This document shows positions 38,097 to 50,059 of a DNA stretch of 64,000 bases, in pieces. This stretch comes from Mycobacterium sp. 141 (lineage in GTDB: Bacteria; Actinomycetota; Actinomycetes; Mycobacteriales; Mycobacteriaceae): assembly GCF_000382405.1 (NCBI RefSeq), contig NZ_KB908266.1, positions 62,001 to 126,000 on the forward strand, read 5' to 3'. The position numbers were made by a program, and so were the translations under genes. The notes beneath the pieces were generated by a model. It was not told where the DNA came from and ran no database searches. It saw nothing but the letters and a program-made list of their open reading frames with translations. Every line of letters begins with the position of its first letter. Within the stretch, counting starts at the first letter, position 1.

Positions 38097-40108
38097 TGCC
38101 GGCGGGACCGCAGATAGTCGCCGACGACCGCGGCGCCGAGACCGTCGAGATCCGGCACAACCACGCGACCTGCGACGCGTCGGGCCACCTGGTCGATGAA
38201 GCGGGCCAACCCGGGATCACTGCCGAGCCGGAAGATCGTCACCTGGGCACCCAGCCGAGCGACCTCGTCGAAACCCCGCACGGTGTGGGCGATGGTGCGG
38301 GGATGCGGTGGGTAGTCGAAGAACACCTCCGGCGCTGACGCGGAATCAGCCCCAGCGCCGCCGAATCCTTCGAGATGCGCAGTCGGCTCACCGTCGGTGA
38401 CCACAAGCACCACGGGCTGCGCATTGGGGTGACGACGCAGGTGCCGCGACGCCAGGGCCAGCGCGTGATGCAGGTTGGTGCCCTGCTCGTAAACCCCTTC
38501 CAGCGCAGTCAATTCAGCGGCACTCAGGGTGCGGGCATAGCGGCCGAACGCGATGATCTGCAGGGCATCCGACCGAAACCGGGTGCTGACCAGATGATTC
38601 AAAGCCAGCGCGGTGCGCTTCATCGGCAGCCAGCGGTTCTCCATCACCATCGAGAACGACGTGTCCACCAGCAGCGCCACGCATGCTTGGGTGCGCGTCT
38701 CGGTCTCGGAGATCTCGACATCCTGAACCGCGACTTGAATCGGCACCGCTGGGCCGTCCGCCCGCCTGCCGGCTTGGCGCAGCACGGCGTTGGTCACGGT
38801 CCTGGTGACGTTCCACGGTTCGGTATCGCCGAACTGCCACGGCCGGGTGGCCCCGGTCAGCTCGCCGGCCGCCCCGGCGCGGCGTGTGTCGCGTTCCCCG
38901 TGCCGTCCCGAAAGTTGCTGTGCCACATCCCGCAACGCCGCCTGCCCGAGCTGACGCATGGCCTTGGGCGAGAGCCGCCACTGCCCGTCGGATCCGCGAT
39001 CCAGGAAGCCCTGATTGACCAGTGCCCGTTCCAGCTCTGCCAGAGTGCGGGCATCGACGGCGGCCTGGTCGCCGAGTTGCCGGGCCAGCGCATCGAGGTC
39101 GACGTCCTCCATCGTGGCCCCGGAATAGCTCTGCGACAACGCGTCGGCCAACTGCTCCAGCTCGGCGATGTCGGCCAGCGCTTGCGTGCTCTCCCCCATG
39201 CCCATGGGGTTGTCGCCGGAGAACCGCTGCGCACTTGTCCAATCCTCGCCGGGGCGGGCTGCCTGCAGATGCGCGTCGAGCCGGTTCAGGGCGTTCATCA
39301 GCGACGGCGATCCGAAAGCCTGCTCGGCAAGGGCGTCCAGCTCGGCACGCTGCTGCGGCGAGAGGCTGTTGCGGAAGCGCTGAGCGGCGGCCGCCCGCTG
39401 CGCCAGCGAGTCGAGCAACTCGTCGACGTTGGCCGGGTTCTCCGGAAAGAACTCGCCGTGCTTGGCCATGAAATCTTGAAAGTCCTGCTCGGTGTCCTCA
39501 CCGCGAGCGTGCTTGTCCAGCAAGTCATTCAGATCGTCGAGCATGTCGTTGACGCGCTGACGATCCTCGTCGGTCGCGTTCTCCAACGCCTCTTTCATAC
39601 CGGCGAAGCGCTGATCGAGCAGCTCTCGACCGAGCAGATCCTTGATCTGCTCATACTTTTCGCGCGCCTCGGGTGAGCGCCACGAGTACTCCGAGAGCTC
39701 TTGCACAGCCTTGGCCGGTGACGGCGACAAAGAATCGAGCTGCAGTTCGCCGAACCGCGCGTCGTCGTCCAGAGCGCGAGCCAGCTCCTTACGCTCGGCG
39801 AGCACAGCCTCATCGAGCAGCTTCTTGATCTCCCGCAACGTGCCGTCGAGGTTGTTGCGCTGCAGCAGTTCCCGTCGTCGCCGGTTCGCCTCGGCGGCCA
39901 GCCGGTCGGTGCCGCGCATATCGCGCGTACCGCGGCGCAGCAGCTCTGAGAACGCGCGGCGCGGCGAGCTACCCTCCATCACGCTCTGACCAATCTGCTC
40001 GAGCGCGTCGCGCAAATCGATCGGCGGCGCCAGCGGATCCGGCCCGCCGGTGTAGCGGGAGTACCGCGAGGTGTGCCCGTGCCCACCGGCAGCGTGGCCA
40101 CTACCCAT
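38093..40108 (-). CDS. vWA-domain protein partnered with a MoxR-type ATPase
   Basis: A 671-residue cytosolic protein: a long helical, charged N-terminal region (about 80-430) and a C-terminal von Willebrand A domain with MIDAS motif DTSFSM, the Thr position in [10 protein letters not shown] and VVTDGEPT. The start at 40108 is favoured over GTG 40129 because GGGAGGGGG lies 9 nt upstream. Such proteins form metal-dependent contacts and work with the MoxR ATPase encoded immediately upstream (start overlaps its stop), as in magnesium-chelatase-like chaperone pairs. The arrangement matches Rv0958/Rv0959 of M. tuberculosis. The client is unknown. Confidence 0.88.
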   Translation of the reverse strand: MGSGHAAGGHGHTSRYSRYTGGPDPLAPPIDLRDALEQIGQSVMEGSSPRRAFSELLRRGTRDMRGTDRLAAEANRRRRELLQRNNLDGTLREIKKLLDEAVLAERKELARALDDDARFGELQLDSLSPSPAKAVQELSEYSWRSPEAREKYEQIKDLLGRELLDQRFAGMKEALENATDEDRQRVNDMLDDLNDLLDKHARGEDTEQDFQDFMAKHGEFFPENPANVDELLDSLAQRAAAAQRFRNSLSPQQRAELDALAEQAFGSPSLMNALNRLDAHLQAARPGEDWTSAQRFSGDNPMGMGESTQALADIAELEQLADALSQSYSGATMEDVDLDALARQLGDQAAVDARTLAELERALVNQGFLDRGSDGQWRLSPKAMRQLGQAALRDVAQQLSGRHGERDTRRAGAAGELTGATRPWQFGDTEPWNVTRTVTNAVLRQAGRRADGPAVPIQVAVQDVEISETETRTQACVALLVDTSFSMVMENRWLPMKRTALALNHLVSTRFRSDALQIIAFGRYARTLSAAELTALEGVYEQGTNLHHALALASRHLRRHPNAQPVVLVVTDGEPTAHLEGFGGAGADSASAPEVFFDYPPHPRTIAHTVRGFDEVARLGAQVTIFRLGSDPGLARFIDQVARRVAGRVVVPDLDGLGAAVVGDYLRSRRH

Positions 40109-41513
40109 AGACGGTTTCCCCCTCCCCACTCACCTTGTCGATGCGCTTGGCCAGGTACAGCGCTTCCAACGCGAGCTCGACCGCCGCAGCCCGTTGCCCT
40201 ATGGACCGGGCGCCCAGGCGAGCGGCCACCGCATCCAGGGCAGGCAGCGCAGGCAGTGCCGCCAACACGTCCTTGGCCGAGACCCGCTCGCCGGTGGTCA
40301 CCGGGGAGCCTTCCTCGACCGCGACCACCACCGGGCCGACGTCGATGCCGCCGAGCAGCCGTTGCGCGGTGTCGGCGGTGGCCCGTCGGAGCAGATGCTC
40401 CAACACCGCCTGCTCGCGACCCTCCTCGCCGGTCTCGAACTCCAGCTTGCCGCGCAACACGTCGATCACCGTGGCGAGGTCCACAACGCGCGCCACCGGG
40501 TCGTCCTCGCCCAGGATCGCCGCGCGATGCCGAGCCGACGCCGCGACCGTCTCGGCCGCCGCGATCGCGAACCGCGCCGACACCCCGGAGCGTTGGTCGA
40601 TCGAACTCGATTCACGCAGATTGCGGGCGAACCGGGCGAGCACACCCAGCAGGTACTCCGGCACCTCGGCCGCCAGGTGTGCCTCCTGGCGGATCACGCC
40701 GATCTCCGATTCGATTTCCAGCGGATAGTGCGTGCGGATCTCGGCGCCGAACCGGTCCTTGAGCGGGGTGATGATGCGACCGCGGTTGGTGTAGTCCTCC
40801 GGGTTGGCGCTGGCGACGACGAGTACGTCCAACGGCAGCCGCAGGGTGTAGCCACGCACCTGGATGTCGCGTTCCTCCATGACATTGAGCATCGCCACCT
40901 GGATCCGCTCGGCGAGGTCGGGCAGCTCGTTGACGGCCACGATGCCGCGGTGCGCGCGGGGAATCAGACCGTAGGCGATGGTTTCCGGATCGCCGAGGCT
41001 ACGGCCCTCGGCGACCTTGATCGGATCGATGTCACCGACCAGGTCAGCGACGCTGGTGTCAGGGGTGGCGAGCTTCTCGGTGTAACGCTCGCTGCGGTGC
41101 CGCCATTCGATCGGCAGGTCCTCGCCGGAATCGGCAGCGCGGCGGATCGATTCCGGGGTGATCGGGCTGTACGGGTGCTCGCCCAACTCGGCGCCGGCGA
41201 TCACCGGCGTCCACTCGTCGAGCAGCCCGGTCAGCGCCCGCAGCAGCCGGGTTTTGCCCTGGCCGCGCTCCCCGAGCAGCACCACGTCGTGTCCGGCGAT
41301 CAGCGCCCGTTCCAGTTGCGGAATCACGGTGTCGTCGAAGCCGAGGATGCCGGGCCACACGTCTCGCCGGTCCGCAAGGGCGGCCAGCAGGTTCTCCCGG
41401 ATTTCGGCCTTCACCCCCCGCTCGTGATGCCCGGATGCGCGCAGCTCACCGACCGTGCGAGGGAGATCGCCGGAGCCGGGCTGCCGGCGACCATCGTTTC
41501 TGGGTTGGCTCAC
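40101..41513 (-). CDS. MoxR/magnesium-chelatase-like AAA+ ATPase
   Basis: A 470-residue AAA+ ATPase. Walker A is [10 protein letters not shown], Walker B has [11 protein letters not shown] (Asn-Glu instead of the usual Asp-Glu), sensor 1 is [25 protein letters not shown] and sensor 2/arginine region follows. The C-terminal 120 residues include [22 protein letters not shown]. It pairs with the vWA protein that follows in the operon. Function is probably protein or cofactor maturation, not chlorophyll-type chelation. Confidence 0.9.
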   Translation of the reverse strand: MSQPRNDGRRQPGSGDLPRTVGELRASGHHERGVKAEIRENLLAALADRRDVWPGILGFDDTVIPQLERALIAGHDVVLLGERGQGKTRLLRALTGLLDEWTPVIAGAELGEHPYSPITPESIRRAADSGEDLPIEWRHRSERYTEKLATPDTSVADLVGDIDPIKVAEGRSLGDPETIAYGLIPRAHRGIVAVNELPDLAERIQVAMLNVMEERDIQVRGYTLRLPLDVLVVASANPEDYTNRGRIITPLKDRFGAEIRTHYPLEIESEIGVIRQEAHLAAEVPEYLLGVLARFARNLRESSSIDQRSGVSARFAIAAAETVAASARHRAAILGEDDPVARVVDLATVIDVLRGKLEFETGEEGREQAVLEHLLRRATADTAQRLLGGIDVGPVVVAVEEGSPVTTGERVSAKDVLAALPALPALDAVAARLGARSIGQRAAAVELALEALYLAKRIDKVSGEGETVYG

Positions 41514-41623
41514 GACTCCACGCTACGACTGCGCCCGCGGCTCGGCATGGCTACTTCCTGACTCCCGGTCGCCGTAGGCCGACAAAGTCGTGGCGACTGC
41601 CGCTGGACCGGTATTCTGCGCGC

Positions 41624-43432
41624 ATGCCGTTGGCAAGCGGTCAGGTCTTCGCGGGGTTCACCATCGTCAGGTTGGTGAGCATCGGCGGCATGGGTGAGGT
41701 GTATCTAGCTGCCCACCCCCGGCTGCCGCGCGAGGATGCCCTCAAGGTGCTTCCTCAGACCGTTAGCGCGGACAACGAGTTCCGTCAGAGGTTTATCCTC
41801 GAAGCCGACATGGCGGCCACGCTGTGGCATCCGCACATCGTCGGTGTGCACGACCGGGGTGAGTTCGAGGACCGGTTGTGGATCTCGATGGACTACGTCG
41901 ACGGCCACGACGCCGCCCGGTTGCTCCACGACGTCTATCCGTCCGGAATGCCAGCCGACGATGTGATCGAGATCATAGCCGCGGTGGGCGACGCGCTGGA
42001 CTACGCGCACCAGCGCAAGCTACTGCATCGCGACGTCAAGCCGGCCAACATCCTCATCACCGGCAACCAAGGCACCAAGCGCCGCATCATGTTGACCGAC
42101 TTCGGCATCGCGCGCCGGGCCGACGAGGTCAACGGGCTGACCTCCACCAACATCACGGTGGGCTCGATGTCTTACACCGCGCCCGAACAGCTGCTGGGCC
42201 AGATGCTGGACGGCCGGGCCGACCAATACTCGCTGGCCGCCACCGCCTACCGGCTGTTCACCGGGTCACCGCCATATGCACACAGCAACCCGGCAGTAGT
42301 CATCAGCCACCACCTGAGCTCACCGGTTCCCAAACTTGCCGCGACCAAACCTGAACTGACCGTATTTGATCCCGTGATGGCCAAAGGGTTGGCCAAAGAT
42401 CCCAAGGACCGCTACGACAGCTGCCACGACTTCGCCACCGCGCTGGCCGAAGCCGCCGCGAGCACCACTGCGACACTCAAGATGCCGGCACTCGCCCGCC
42501 CGCCTGCGGTAGGTCCGATGGCTACACCGCACGCGGTATCGCGGCCGATGCCCGTGCCGCCGCGGCCGATGCCCCCGTCGAATCCACACTCTCCGTGGCC
42601 GGCGCCACCAGCAGAGCCCCCCTGGGCGGTTGCCGAGCCGCACCGCAAACGTCCGATAAACCCGATGCCGCCACCGTCGACCACCTTCGGTCCGCCGCCA
42701 CCGCCTTTCATCGCGCCGCGGAAGAAGCCGCGGGGCAAGCGCAAGGTGCTGCTGATCGCGGGCGCGATCGCCGCAGTCGTGCTGCTCGTCGGCGGTGTCA
42801 CCCTGGCGGTGACGTCCGGCGGCAACCAACCGACCTCAGGTCCGGACACCACCACGGCGGCGTCCGCCCCGAGTCTCACGGCAGCGTCCACCCCGTCGCA
42901 GCCGCCCGGCCACTCATACACCATCGCCGACTACATCCACGACAACAAGTTCGCCGAAATATCCATCCACCGCGGGGACGCCGGTGCGCCGGTGTTCACC
43001 ATGCCCACCCCGCCGCCGTGGGCCGACGCCGGAACCCGCACCCCGGCATGGGCCTATTCGGCGATCGTCAACGACAGTGTGACCCCGACGGATCCGCCGT
43101 CGGCCATCTCGTTGATCTCGAAGCTCGTCGGTGACGTGGACACCGACAAGCTGCTCGAATTCGCGCCCAGCGAATTGCAGAATCTCTCCGAGTACGAGCC
43201 GGTCGGCAGCGTCACCCGCGGGAACCTCAACGGATTCCCGTCGGTGTCCCTGGGCGGGTCCTACGTCAAGGACGGCCGGCGCCGGGCCATCACGCAGAAG
43301 ACGGTGACGGTGCCCGCCCCTGGCGGCGCGTTCGTGCTGCAGATCAACGCCGACTCCTTGTACCGCGACATGAGCTCGTTGACCGACATCAACAAGATCA
43401 TCGACGCGCAGGCCACCATCGCGATGCACTGA
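41624..43432 (+). CDS. Membrane Ser/Thr protein kinase with LpqN-like ectodomain
   Basis: A 602-residue receptor kinase from ATG 41624. Kinase residues: glycine loop GGMGEVYL (21-28), Lys41 (ALKVL), HRDVKPAN (135-142), DFG (159-161) and APE (186-188). A Pro-rich juxtamembrane linker (about 280-370) leads to one TM helix (about 375-395) and a 190-residue extracytoplasmic domain. That domain carries [44 protein letters not shown] and [19 protein letters not shown], which matches the mycobacterial LpqN family. It thus senses something outside the membrane. It converges with a related lipoprotein gene 8 bp away. Confidence 0.93.
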   Translation: MPLASGQVFAGFTIVRLVSIGGMGEVYLAAHPRLPREDALKVLPQTVSADNEFRQRFILEADMAATLWHPHIVGVHDRGEFEDRLWISMDYVDGHDAARLLHDVYPSGMPADDVIEIIAAVGDALDYAHQRKLLHRDVKPANILITGNQGTKRRIMLTDFGIARRADEVNGLTSTNITVGSMSYTAPEQLLGQMLDGRADQYSLAATAYRLFTGSPPYAHSNPAVVISHHLSSPVPKLAATKPELTVFDPVMAKGLAKDPKDRYDSCHDFATALAEAAASTTATLKMPALARPPAVGPMATPHAVSRPMPVPPRPMPPSNPHSPWPAPPAEPPWAVAEPHRKRPINPMPPPSTTFGPPPPPFIAPRKKPRGKRKVLLIAGAIAAVVLLVGGVTLAVTSGGNQPTSGPDTTTAASAPSLTAASTPSQPPGHSYTIADYIHDNKFAEISIHRGDAGAPVFTMPTPPPWADAGTRTPAWAYSAIVNDSVTPTDPPSAISLISKLVGDVDTDKLLEFAPSELQNLSEYEPVGSVTRGNLNGFPSVSLGGSYVKDGRRRAITQKTVTVPAPGGAFVLQINADSLYRDMSSLTDINKIIDAQATIAMH

Positions 43433-43440
43433 GGCGCGCC

Positions 43441-44091
43441 CTAAGGGTGCTGCACCGGCAACACCTGGAAGCCTGACACCATCATCTCGGAATCCCGCTT
43501 GTAGATGGGGTTGTCGGGTGCCGTCGTCTGCACCGTCAGCCCCGCGCAGTACGTCCGCAGCTTGCTGCGGTAGGCCACGAACAGCGCGGTCGCCGGATGT
43601 GGTTGCAGCACACCCATCTGCGGTAATTGGTAATTCACGGTCTGCGCCGGCAGACCGCAGATCTTGATGTTGTCGACCTTCATGGCACTTTCGGGCACGC
43701 CAAGGGTGGAGATCGACTTACGCTGCGCGGCGAACACGTCGTCCGGCGTCATCGCCTCGGCCACACTTTCCAACGCAATCACGATCGTGGGGCTGAAGTT
43801 GCCGTTCTGCAGGTTCTTGTTGGTCATCGTGTAGCGCAGCAGGTCGTTGTCGCGGCCCTCGATGCGATCCCAGCCCGGAGGCTGGGGAATCTTGATGGTG
43901 GGCTCGTCGGCGTCCACCCGTGGCACGGTGACCAGTGGTGCATCGACCGGATTGCATTTCAGCTCTCCGGTTTTCGCCGCCGCCAACAGATCCTGTGAGG
44001 CCATCGGGTGGCCGTCGGTCAGACGCGTGCACGACGTCAACACCAGCGCCGCGGCTGCCAATGCAACGGCCTTCCTCGATGCAGTCGCCAT
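43441..44091 (-). CDS. LpqN/LpqT-type lipoprotein
   Basis: A 216-residue lipoprotein from ATG 44091: signal MATASRKAVALAAAALVLTSC with lipobox LTSC. The mature part has IPQPPGWDRIEG, YTMTNKNLQNGNFSPTIVIAL and TYCAGLTVQTTAPDN, related to the LpqN-like ectodomain of the neighbouring kinase. Two mature cysteines may form a disulphide. The gene follows purH on the same strand, 12 bp after its stop, so it may be read through from the purine operon. Confidence 0.75.
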   Translation of the reverse strand: MATASRKAVALAAAALVLTSCTRLTDGHPMASQDLLAAAKTGELKCNPVDAPLVTVPRVDADEPTIKIPQPPGWDRIEGRDNDLLRYTMTNKNLQNGNFSPTIVIALESVAEAMTPDDVFAAQRKSISTLGVPESAMKVDNIKICGLPAQTVNYQLPQMGVLQPHPATALFVAYRSKLRTYCAGLTVQTTAPDNPIYKRDSEMMVSGFQVLPVQHP

Positions 44092-44102
44092 GGTCGCCAA
44101 TT

Positions 44103-45674
44103 TCAGTGGGCGAAATGCCGGGCGCCCGTGAGGTACAGGCTGATTCCCGCTTTGGCGGCGGCATCGGTGACCGCATCATCGCGCATCGACCCGCCGGGGT
44201 GCACGATGGCCTTGACCCCCGCCTGCGTCAAAGTCTCGAGCCCGTCAGGGAACGGGAAGAACGCATCTGAGGCCGCGACGGCGCCCACCACGCGGTCCCC
44301 CGCGCGCTGTACGGCCAGGCGCGCCGCGTCGACCCGGTTGACCTGGCCCATTCCGACACCGACGGTGGCGCCGTCCTTGGCGACCACGATGGCATTGGAT
44401 TTGACCGCCCGACAGGTCCGCCAGGCGAAAGTCAGATCGGTCAGCGTCTGCTCGTCGGCCGGCTGACCGGTGACCAGCGTCCAGTTGTTCGGGTCGTCGC
44501 CTTCGGCATCGAGCGCGTCGCGCTGCTGTAACAGCACACCGCCGCTGATCTGGCGCATCTCGACGCCTCCGGTCAGCGGCTCCGAGGCAACCAGGATGCG
44601 GATATTCTTCTTGCGCGCAAGCACTTCCACGGCACCGGGCTCGTAGGCCGGCGCGATGATCACCTCGGTGAAGATGTCCGCGACCGCCTCGGCCATCTCC
44701 AGACTGACCTCGGTGTTCGAGGCGATGACGCCGCCGAACGCGCTCAGCGGATCGCACTCGTGCGCCTTGCGATGCGCGTCGGCGACCGAAACCGACGAGA
44801 TCGCGATGCCACACGGGTTGGCGTGCTTGATGATCGCGACACAGATCTCTTCGTGGTCGAACGCGGCCCGCCATGCGGCGTCGGCGTCGGTGTAATTGTT
44901 GTAGGACATCTCTTTGCCGTGCAGCTGCTCGGCCTGCGCCAGGCCCGGCCACACGGAATCGTCGCGGTACACGGCGGCTTGCTGATGCGGGTTCTCGCCG
45001 TACCGCAGGACCGCGCTGCGGTGCCAGGTGCCGGCGAACCACTGGGGCAAGACGGACGCGGGCCCAGAGCCTTCTGCGGGTGCCAGCGTCGACGCCATCC
45101 AGCCGGCCACCGCGACGTCGTATTCGGCGGTGTGCCGGAACGCCAACGACGCCAACTTCTTTCGCTCGTCCAGGGTGAAACCGCCACCGCGTACCGCGGC
45201 CAGCACACCGTCATAGCCCAGCGGGTCCACCACCACCGCGACGCTCGGATGGTTTTTGGCTGCCGCCCGCACCATCGACGGGCCGCCGATGTCGATCTGT
45301 TCGACGCATTCGTCGACCGACGCACCGGATTCCACGGTCTCGGTGAACGGGTAGAGGTTGACCACCACCAACTCGAACGCCTCGACATTCAACTCCCGGA
45401 GGGCGGCAAGGTGTTCCGGCTTACGGGTATCGGCCAGCAGACCGGCGTGCACGCGCGGGTGCAGAGTCTTCACCCGGCCGTCGAGCACCTCGGGGAAGCC
45501 AGTCACCTCTTCGACCGGTGTCACCGGAACACCGGTCGAGGCAATGGTTTTCGCGGTCGAACCGGTGGAGACGATGGTCACGCCGGCCTCGTGCAGGCCG
45601 CGGGCCAGGTCGGCGAGGCCGGTCTTGTCGTAGACGCTGACCAATGCGCGCCGGATCGGTCGCTTGTCGCTCAT
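44103..45674 (-). CDS. purH: Bifunctional AICAR formyltransferase / IMP cyclohydrolase
   Basis: A 523-residue bifunctional enzyme performing the last two steps of purine synthesis to IMP. The N-terminal MGS-like cyclohydrolase domain begins [20 protein letters not shown], with STGSTAKTI and [22 protein letters not shown]. The AICARFT half contains LRYGENPHQ and [10 protein letters not shown], and ends with [31 protein letters not shown]. It is 10 bp after purN, one operon. Confidence 0.98.
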   Translation of the reverse strand: MSDKRPIRRALVSVYDKTGLADLARGLHEAGVTIVSTGSTAKTIASTGVPVTPVEEVTGFPEVLDGRVKTLHPRVHAGLLADTRKPEHLAALRELNVEAFELVVVNLYPFTETVESGASVDECVEQIDIGGPSMVRAAAKNHPSVAVVVDPLGYDGVLAAVRGGGFTLDERKKLASLAFRHTAEYDVAVAGWMASTLAPAEGSGPASVLPQWFAGTWHRSAVLRYGENPHQQAAVYRDDSVWPGLAQAEQLHGKEMSYNNYTDADAAWRAAFDHEEICVAIIKHANPCGIAISSVSVADAHRKAHECDPLSAFGGVIASNTEVSLEMAEAVADIFTEVIIAPAYEPGAVEVLARKKNIRILVASEPLTGGVEMRQISGGVLLQQRDALDAEGDDPNNWTLVTGQPADEQTLTDLTFAWRTCRAVKSNAIVVAKDGATVGVGMGQVNRVDAARLAVQRAGDRVVGAVAASDAFFPFPDGLETLTQAGVKAIVHPGGSMRDDAVTDAAAKAGISLYLTGARHFAH

Positions 45675-45684
45675 CGCTGTGTCC

Positions 45685-46317
45685 TCAACATCCGAAGGTC
45701 GCCTTTCGTCCGGTCCAGGTCACGCCGCGGGTTGCCAGCGCGGCCAGCACGTCCACCAGAAGTCGCCGTTCGACGACCTTGATGCGCTCGTGCAACGTCT
45801 CTTCAGAGTCCCCGTCGTCCACCTCCACGGCGCGCTGCGCGAGGATGGGCCCGGTATCCACTCCGGCGTCGACCAGGTGCACCGTGCACCCGGACACGCG
45901 CACCCCGTACGCCAGCGCCTCAGGCACCGCATGCGCTCCCGGGAATGCCGGCAGCAACGCCGGATGGGTGTTGACCACCCTGCCGTTGAAGCGCGAAAGA
46001 AACTGGGGCCCAAGGATCTTCATGAAGCCCGCGGAGACCACCAGATCAGGTTCGTGGACCTCCGTCGCGGCGGTCAGCTCCGCATCCCAGGCGGCCCGAT
46101 CGGCATGGTCGCCCAAGCGGACCGTATAGGACGGCACCCCGGCCTCTGCGGCGATATCGAGCGCGGCACACGCGCGGTCCGTCCCGACCGCAACCACCCG
46201 GGCTGGATATTCGTCGACAGCGGCGGCCAGTAGCGAAGCCAGCAGCGATCCCGTGCCTGAAGCCAACACGACAAGCCGCGCGGGCGCACAGGGGGGCACA
46301 TGAAGCGGTTGCTGCAC
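45685..46317 (-). CDS. purN: Phosphoribosylglycinamide formyltransferase
   Basis: A 210-residue GART, formylating GAR with 10-formyl-THF. From GTG 46317: [20 protein letters not shown] binds the substrate phosphate, ADRAAWD and [13 protein letters not shown] follow, and catalytic [20 protein letters not shown] carries Asn and His, with [11 protein letters not shown] and the Asp of the family. The upstream in-frame ATG at 46353 would overlap the DUF6350 stop; the shorter form matches the family start QQPLxVPP. It precedes purH directly. Confidence 0.96.
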   Translation of the reverse strand: MQQPLHVPPCAPARLVVLASGTGSLLASLLAAAVDEYPARVVAVGTDRACAALDIAAEAGVPSYTVRLGDHADRAAWDAELTAATEVHEPDLVVSAGFMKILGPQFLSRFNGRVVNTHPALLPAFPGAHAVPEALAYGVRVSGCTVHLVDAGVDTGPILAQRAVEVDDGDSEETLHERIKVVERRLLVDVLAALATRGVTWTGRKATFGC

Positions 46318-46327
46318 GCGCAGCAGC

Positions 46328-47818
46328 CTAGTCGGCTCTGTCGCGCGGCTCATCGCCGGTCACGTCATGATCGACGATGAAGTGCTCCTCCGGATCTTCC
46401 GGGTAGTGAGTGGAACGGTCGGTGCTTGCGGCAGTATCGCTACTCGACCACGCCACGAGCGGTTCGTCGTCGGTGATGTCGACGTCTACTTCCTCGACGT
46501 CGAGCGGAGGCTCCTCGTCATCGGGGTGGTGACGGTTCTCGTACTCGACTTCGGCTTCGTCCTCATAGTCAGCGGGCTCAGCTTCGTACTCATCAGCTTC
46601 GTACTCATCAGCCTGATACTCAGCTGCCACCTCGTCGTCGAACGGCTCTGCGGCCTGCGGCTCGGGTACAGGCTCGGCGACTCGCCTCGCCGAGCGGGCA
46701 ATGCCTCCCGACATCACCACGGTCAGCCCACCGATCCCGGCGAACCACACGAACACCGCCGGCCCGAACGTGGCCTGGTCGACGCCGACCTCACCGAAGT
46801 TGCCGAGCCGGCCGCCTGCGGCGTATGCCAACACCACCATCATCACCGCGGCGACCGCCGACGCCACCGCGAGCTTGGCCGCCGCGGGCCCCAGGGTCAG
46901 CGGGCGGCGCGCACACTGCTGCCCCAGCGCGACCCCGGATGCGGCCCCGACGATCAGCAGCGCCACCCACACCGGCCCGAGCGGGGGCGTCGGCAGGGCG
47001 GCCAGCACAGGCAGCGCGGGGATGTCACCACCGAAGACGGTGAACGAGCTGAAGGTCGCCAATCCCACATGGGCGCTGGAGCCAACGGCGATGGCCGTCG
47101 TCCCGACGATCACGTTGGGTATGTAGAGGATGGCAAGCAGGGTAAGGCTGAACTGGCCGAGGACGGTGTCGGTGATGGCGTACAGGTCATGCATCGTGCC
47201 CCAATGCACGACCAGCGAAGCGGCGGTGACCGCACCGGACAGTCCGAAGAGAGCGACGGCGCCGGCCATGGCCGCACGCAGCGCGTCGGGAAGCCAATTC
47301 GGCAGCGGCGACCGCTGCAGGATGCGTCGACCGACCTTCCACCCCACGCCCAGGACCGCACCAATTGCGTGCACGGCGAGTACGCCGGTGAAAGCCCGCA
47401 GCGCGCCGGGAGTCTGCAGCTCGGTGATCACCGATGATGCGTCGTGGATGACGGCCAGCATGACCGCGGCGATCAGCATCGGGCCGCCCAACGCCGAGGC
47501 CACCACCCACCGCGTGACGAACCAGGACGAGTTGGACGCGGTTGCCGCCGCCGTGGTGCGTGCCGTCCCCCACACCATCAACAGCACCGGCAACAACGGC
47601 ATTACTCCGAGTACCCGGCCACCGATGGACACTGGCACCTGGTGCACGCCGAGCCACATGCTGGCGATCGCACCGAACGCGCCGGTCATGTCGCTGTTGG
47701 CGATCAACAACTGCAGCAGTGTGACTGCTGCGATGATCACCAACGCCACGACGGACGGACCGAACGCGACCCGAAGCAGTTCACGCGCCTGGCGTGTGCC
47801 GGCTGGCCGGTTGCTCAC
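46328..47818 (-). CDS. DUF6350 integral membrane protein with acidic C-terminal tail
   Basis: A 496-residue protein from GTG 47818 (GAGGAG upstream). About ten TM helices fill residues 15-385. The remaining 110 residues are a hydrophilic tail of Asp/Glu/Tyr repeats ([22 protein letters not shown]). The mycobacterial family is encoded next to purN (Rv0955-like). No transport or catalytic motif is recognised; the acidic tail may bind a cytoplasmic partner. Confidence 0.82.
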   Translation of the reverse strand: MSNRPAGTRQARELLRVAFGPSVVALVIIAAVTLLQLLIANSDMTGAFGAIASMWLGVHQVPVSIGGRVLGVMPLLPVLLMVWGTARTTAAATASNSSWFVTRWVVASALGGPMLIAAVMLAVIHDASSVITELQTPGALRAFTGVLAVHAIGAVLGVGWKVGRRILQRSPLPNWLPDALRAAMAGAVALFGLSGAVTAASLVVHWGTMHDLYAITDTVLGQFSLTLLAILYIPNVIVGTTAIAVGSSAHVGLATFSSFTVFGGDIPALPVLAALPTPPLGPVWVALLIVGAASGVALGQQCARRPLTLGPAAAKLAVASAVAAVMMVVLAYAAGGRLGNFGEVGVDQATFGPAVFVWFAGIGGLTVVMSGGIARSARRVAEPVPEPQAAEPFDDEVAAEYQADEYEADEYEAEPADYEDEAEVEYENRHHPDDEEPPLDVEEVDVDITDDEPLVAWSSSDTAASTDRSTHYPEDPEEHFIVDHDVTGDEPRDRAD

Positions 47819-47878
47819 GGGGTGGGCCGCTCCTCGCAGGTGATCACGCGTGCGCGGGTTGCACACGCGCGGACCAGC

Positions 47879-48721
47879 TTACGACTGTGAGGGGCCAGAT
47901 TGCTGGGAGGACGACGGCTGCGTCGGTTGCTGCGTCGGAACCTGGGTGGTCGGCGCAGATGCATTCGAGCTGCTGGACGACGGCTGCTGTTGCGGCTGTC
48001 CGAATGCGGGAAAACCGGTCGGCGGGGTCGCCGAGCTGCTGTGACTACCCTGCGGCCCGCCTTGCTGGCTCTGAACGGAGAATCCACCGGTGTTGGGACC
48101 GCCGGAGTAGCTGCCGTATTGCGACGGGTAGCTCGAGCGCTGCTGCGGCGGCGCCTGCTGATACGGCTGACCGCCGTGCTGGGGCTGACTCTGCTGCCCG
48201 TAGTACTGCGACGGGCCACCGTACTGGCCGTACTGCGGGACCTGCGCTTCGAACTGCGGCTTGGGTACCGGCGGCGCGATGACGCCCGACTGCAACAGCA
48301 GGGCCCAGACAGCGACGCCAGTCTGAACCAGGGTGAGGCCCAGGACGACATACAGCGCCCAACCACCGTCGCCAGCGGCCACCACCGCGGAAAGGGTCAG
48401 CAGGAAAGCCACGGCGGAGAGCACCGCGGCGACACCCGCGATGTTCTTCTGCTTGGGCAGGACGCCCACGCCGGCCAGCAGACCTGCGGTGAGCGCGAGC
48501 GTCACATTCAGCCCGACACCGTCCTTGGCGTCGAGAGCGAAACTCAGCACATAGGTCACCACACCGAGGCCGGCCACGGCGGCGAGCAGATACGTGGGCA
48601 GCGGGCTCTCCCCTGCGGGAGCTGCGGAGGCGGTGGGCCGGCTGGGCTGCTGGGGCGCACCGTACGGCGAGGTCGGCTGCGGGGCAGACGGGTATCCGGG
48701 GCTGCTGGGCGGGTAGGACAT
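47879..48721 (-). CDS. DUF5336 / 34-kDa-antigen-like membrane protein
   Basis: A 280-residue protein from ATG 48721. The N-terminus is proline-rich (SPYGAPQQPSRPT), then come four TM helices (about 45-160) and a long Gln/Ser/Pro/Gly/Tyr-rich C-terminus (QYGQYGGPSQYYGQQSQ, QQPSSSSSNAS). This layout is the mycobacterial 34-kDa antigen family (Rv0954-like), connected with growth and division. The low-complexity tail is likely cytoplasmic and disordered. Confidence 0.85.
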   Translation of the reverse strand: MSYPPSSPGYPSAPQPTSPYGAPQQPSRPTASAAPAGESPLPTYLLAAVAGLGVVTYVLSFALDAKDGVGLNVTLALTAGLLAGVGVLPKQKNIAGVAAVLSAVAFLLTLSAVVAAGDGGWALYVVLGLTLVQTGVAVWALLLQSGVIAPPVPKPQFEAQVPQYGQYGGPSQYYGQQSQPQHGGQPYQQAPPQQRSSYPSQYGSYSGGPNTGGFSVQSQQGGPQGSHSSSATPPTGFPAFGQPQQQPSSSSSNASAPTTQVPTQQPTQPSSSQQSGPSQS

Positions 48722-48856
48722 GAACCTCTCCTGTGCTGGTCGGGCGTCGCGTAGCGCGTTCACGCGGGCATCATCACGACCGCCTGAGCGTTTCAAGCTT
48801 CCACGCTAGCGCACCGGGAGGTGTGGTTGGCACACGCTCCGGGTGTCATTCCGGTC

Positions 48857-49970
48857 TCAAGCCGGTACCAGAACAGGAGCATTGACCGAATCCTGTTCGG
48901 CCGCCTCGATTTCGCGTACCAGCGGATTTCCTCTTGGAAATGCAGGAATCCGCCGAGGATCAGGTCGACACCGCGTTTGCGGTACGCGGCAATACGTTCC
49001 GCGATCTGCTCCGGAGTACCGATTAGCTGAGTGCGGAATCCGTCGTTGTACTTGCACCAGATCCTCGAAGCTGGAATCCGCCCACATCCCCTTCTTGTCA
49101 CCGGTCGAATTTCCGGCCTGCTGCACGGCGTTGCGGAACCCTTCCACCGCGGGTTTGTCGGCCTTGGCGATGATCTCTTTCAACGTCTCCTTCGCTTCTT
49201 TCTGTGTGTCGCGGGCGATGATGAAGCCGTTGAGTCCGAACCGCACCTCCCTGTCGGCAGCCCGCGCGTGGTCGCGCACCTCGATCACCTGATCGGTCAG
49301 CCCGTCGAAATCCTTGCCGTTGGAGAAGTACCAGTCGGCGTAGTAGCCGCCGTTGTGACGTGCGGCGGTGGAGTTACCACTTTGGAACAGCTCCGAGTTG
49401 GGACGTTCGGCGGTGTTCAGTGGCTTGGGCTTGAGGGTGAAGTCGTGGTTGCGGTAGAAGTCGCCGCGGAAGTCGACATTGTTCTCGGTCCAGATCTTGC
49501 GCAGCACCTGCAGGAACTCGGCGCTGCGGCGGTAGCGCTCGTCATGTTCGAGCCACGGTTCGCCCAGATGGGTGAATTCATCCTTGAACCAGCCGGACAC
49601 CACATTGACCGCGAACCGGCCGCCCGACAGGTGGTCGGCGGTCGCGCCGAGCTTGGCCAGCACGGCCGGTTGCCACAGACCCGGGTGGACGGCCGCGATG
49701 ACCTTGAGCCGCTGCGTTGCCAACAACAAAGCAAGGCTGAAACTGGTCGATTCGTGCTGGAACTCAGCGCCGTAGCTGGCCTCATAGCGAACCTGACTCA
49801 ACGCGTACTTGGACCCGCTGTTCTCCGCGGTCTGTGCCAGTTTTGCGTTGTAGTGATAGTTCCAGTCGGTGCACTACTCGATATTGCTGGTTACCAGGCC
49901 ACCACTGACATTGGGCACCCAGTAGGCGAACTTGACGTGGTCGGCAATGCGTTCGGTTGGAACACAGACG
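48857..49970 (-). pseudogene. sfnG-like dimethylsulfone monooxygenase pseudogene (LLM flavin-dependent)
   Basis: A luciferase-like FMNH2-dependent monooxygenase gene with several lesions. The N-terminus VKFAYWVPNVSGGLVTSNIE ends at an in-frame TAG (49874-49876) where related proteins have Gln; the same frame then continues TDWNYHYNAKLA, SQVRYEASYGAEFQHES, HPGLWQPAVLAKLGATADHL, SGGRFAVNVVSGWFKDEF and FIIARDTQKEAKETL. Near 49052 the frame shifts to YNDGFRTQLIGTPEQIAERI and VDLILGGFLHFQEEI; near 48915 it shifts back to REIEAAEQ. One nonsense and two frameshift mutations make it inactive. Sulfone to sulfinate conversion is the known role of SfnG-type enzymes. Confidence 0.88.
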
Positions 49971-50059
49971 AACTCACCGGCCACAAGGGTCCGTCGGACA
50001 ACGCCACACCATGCTGCGCGGGCACCTGGAAGCCATACGCGCGCAATCACAGCAGCAAT

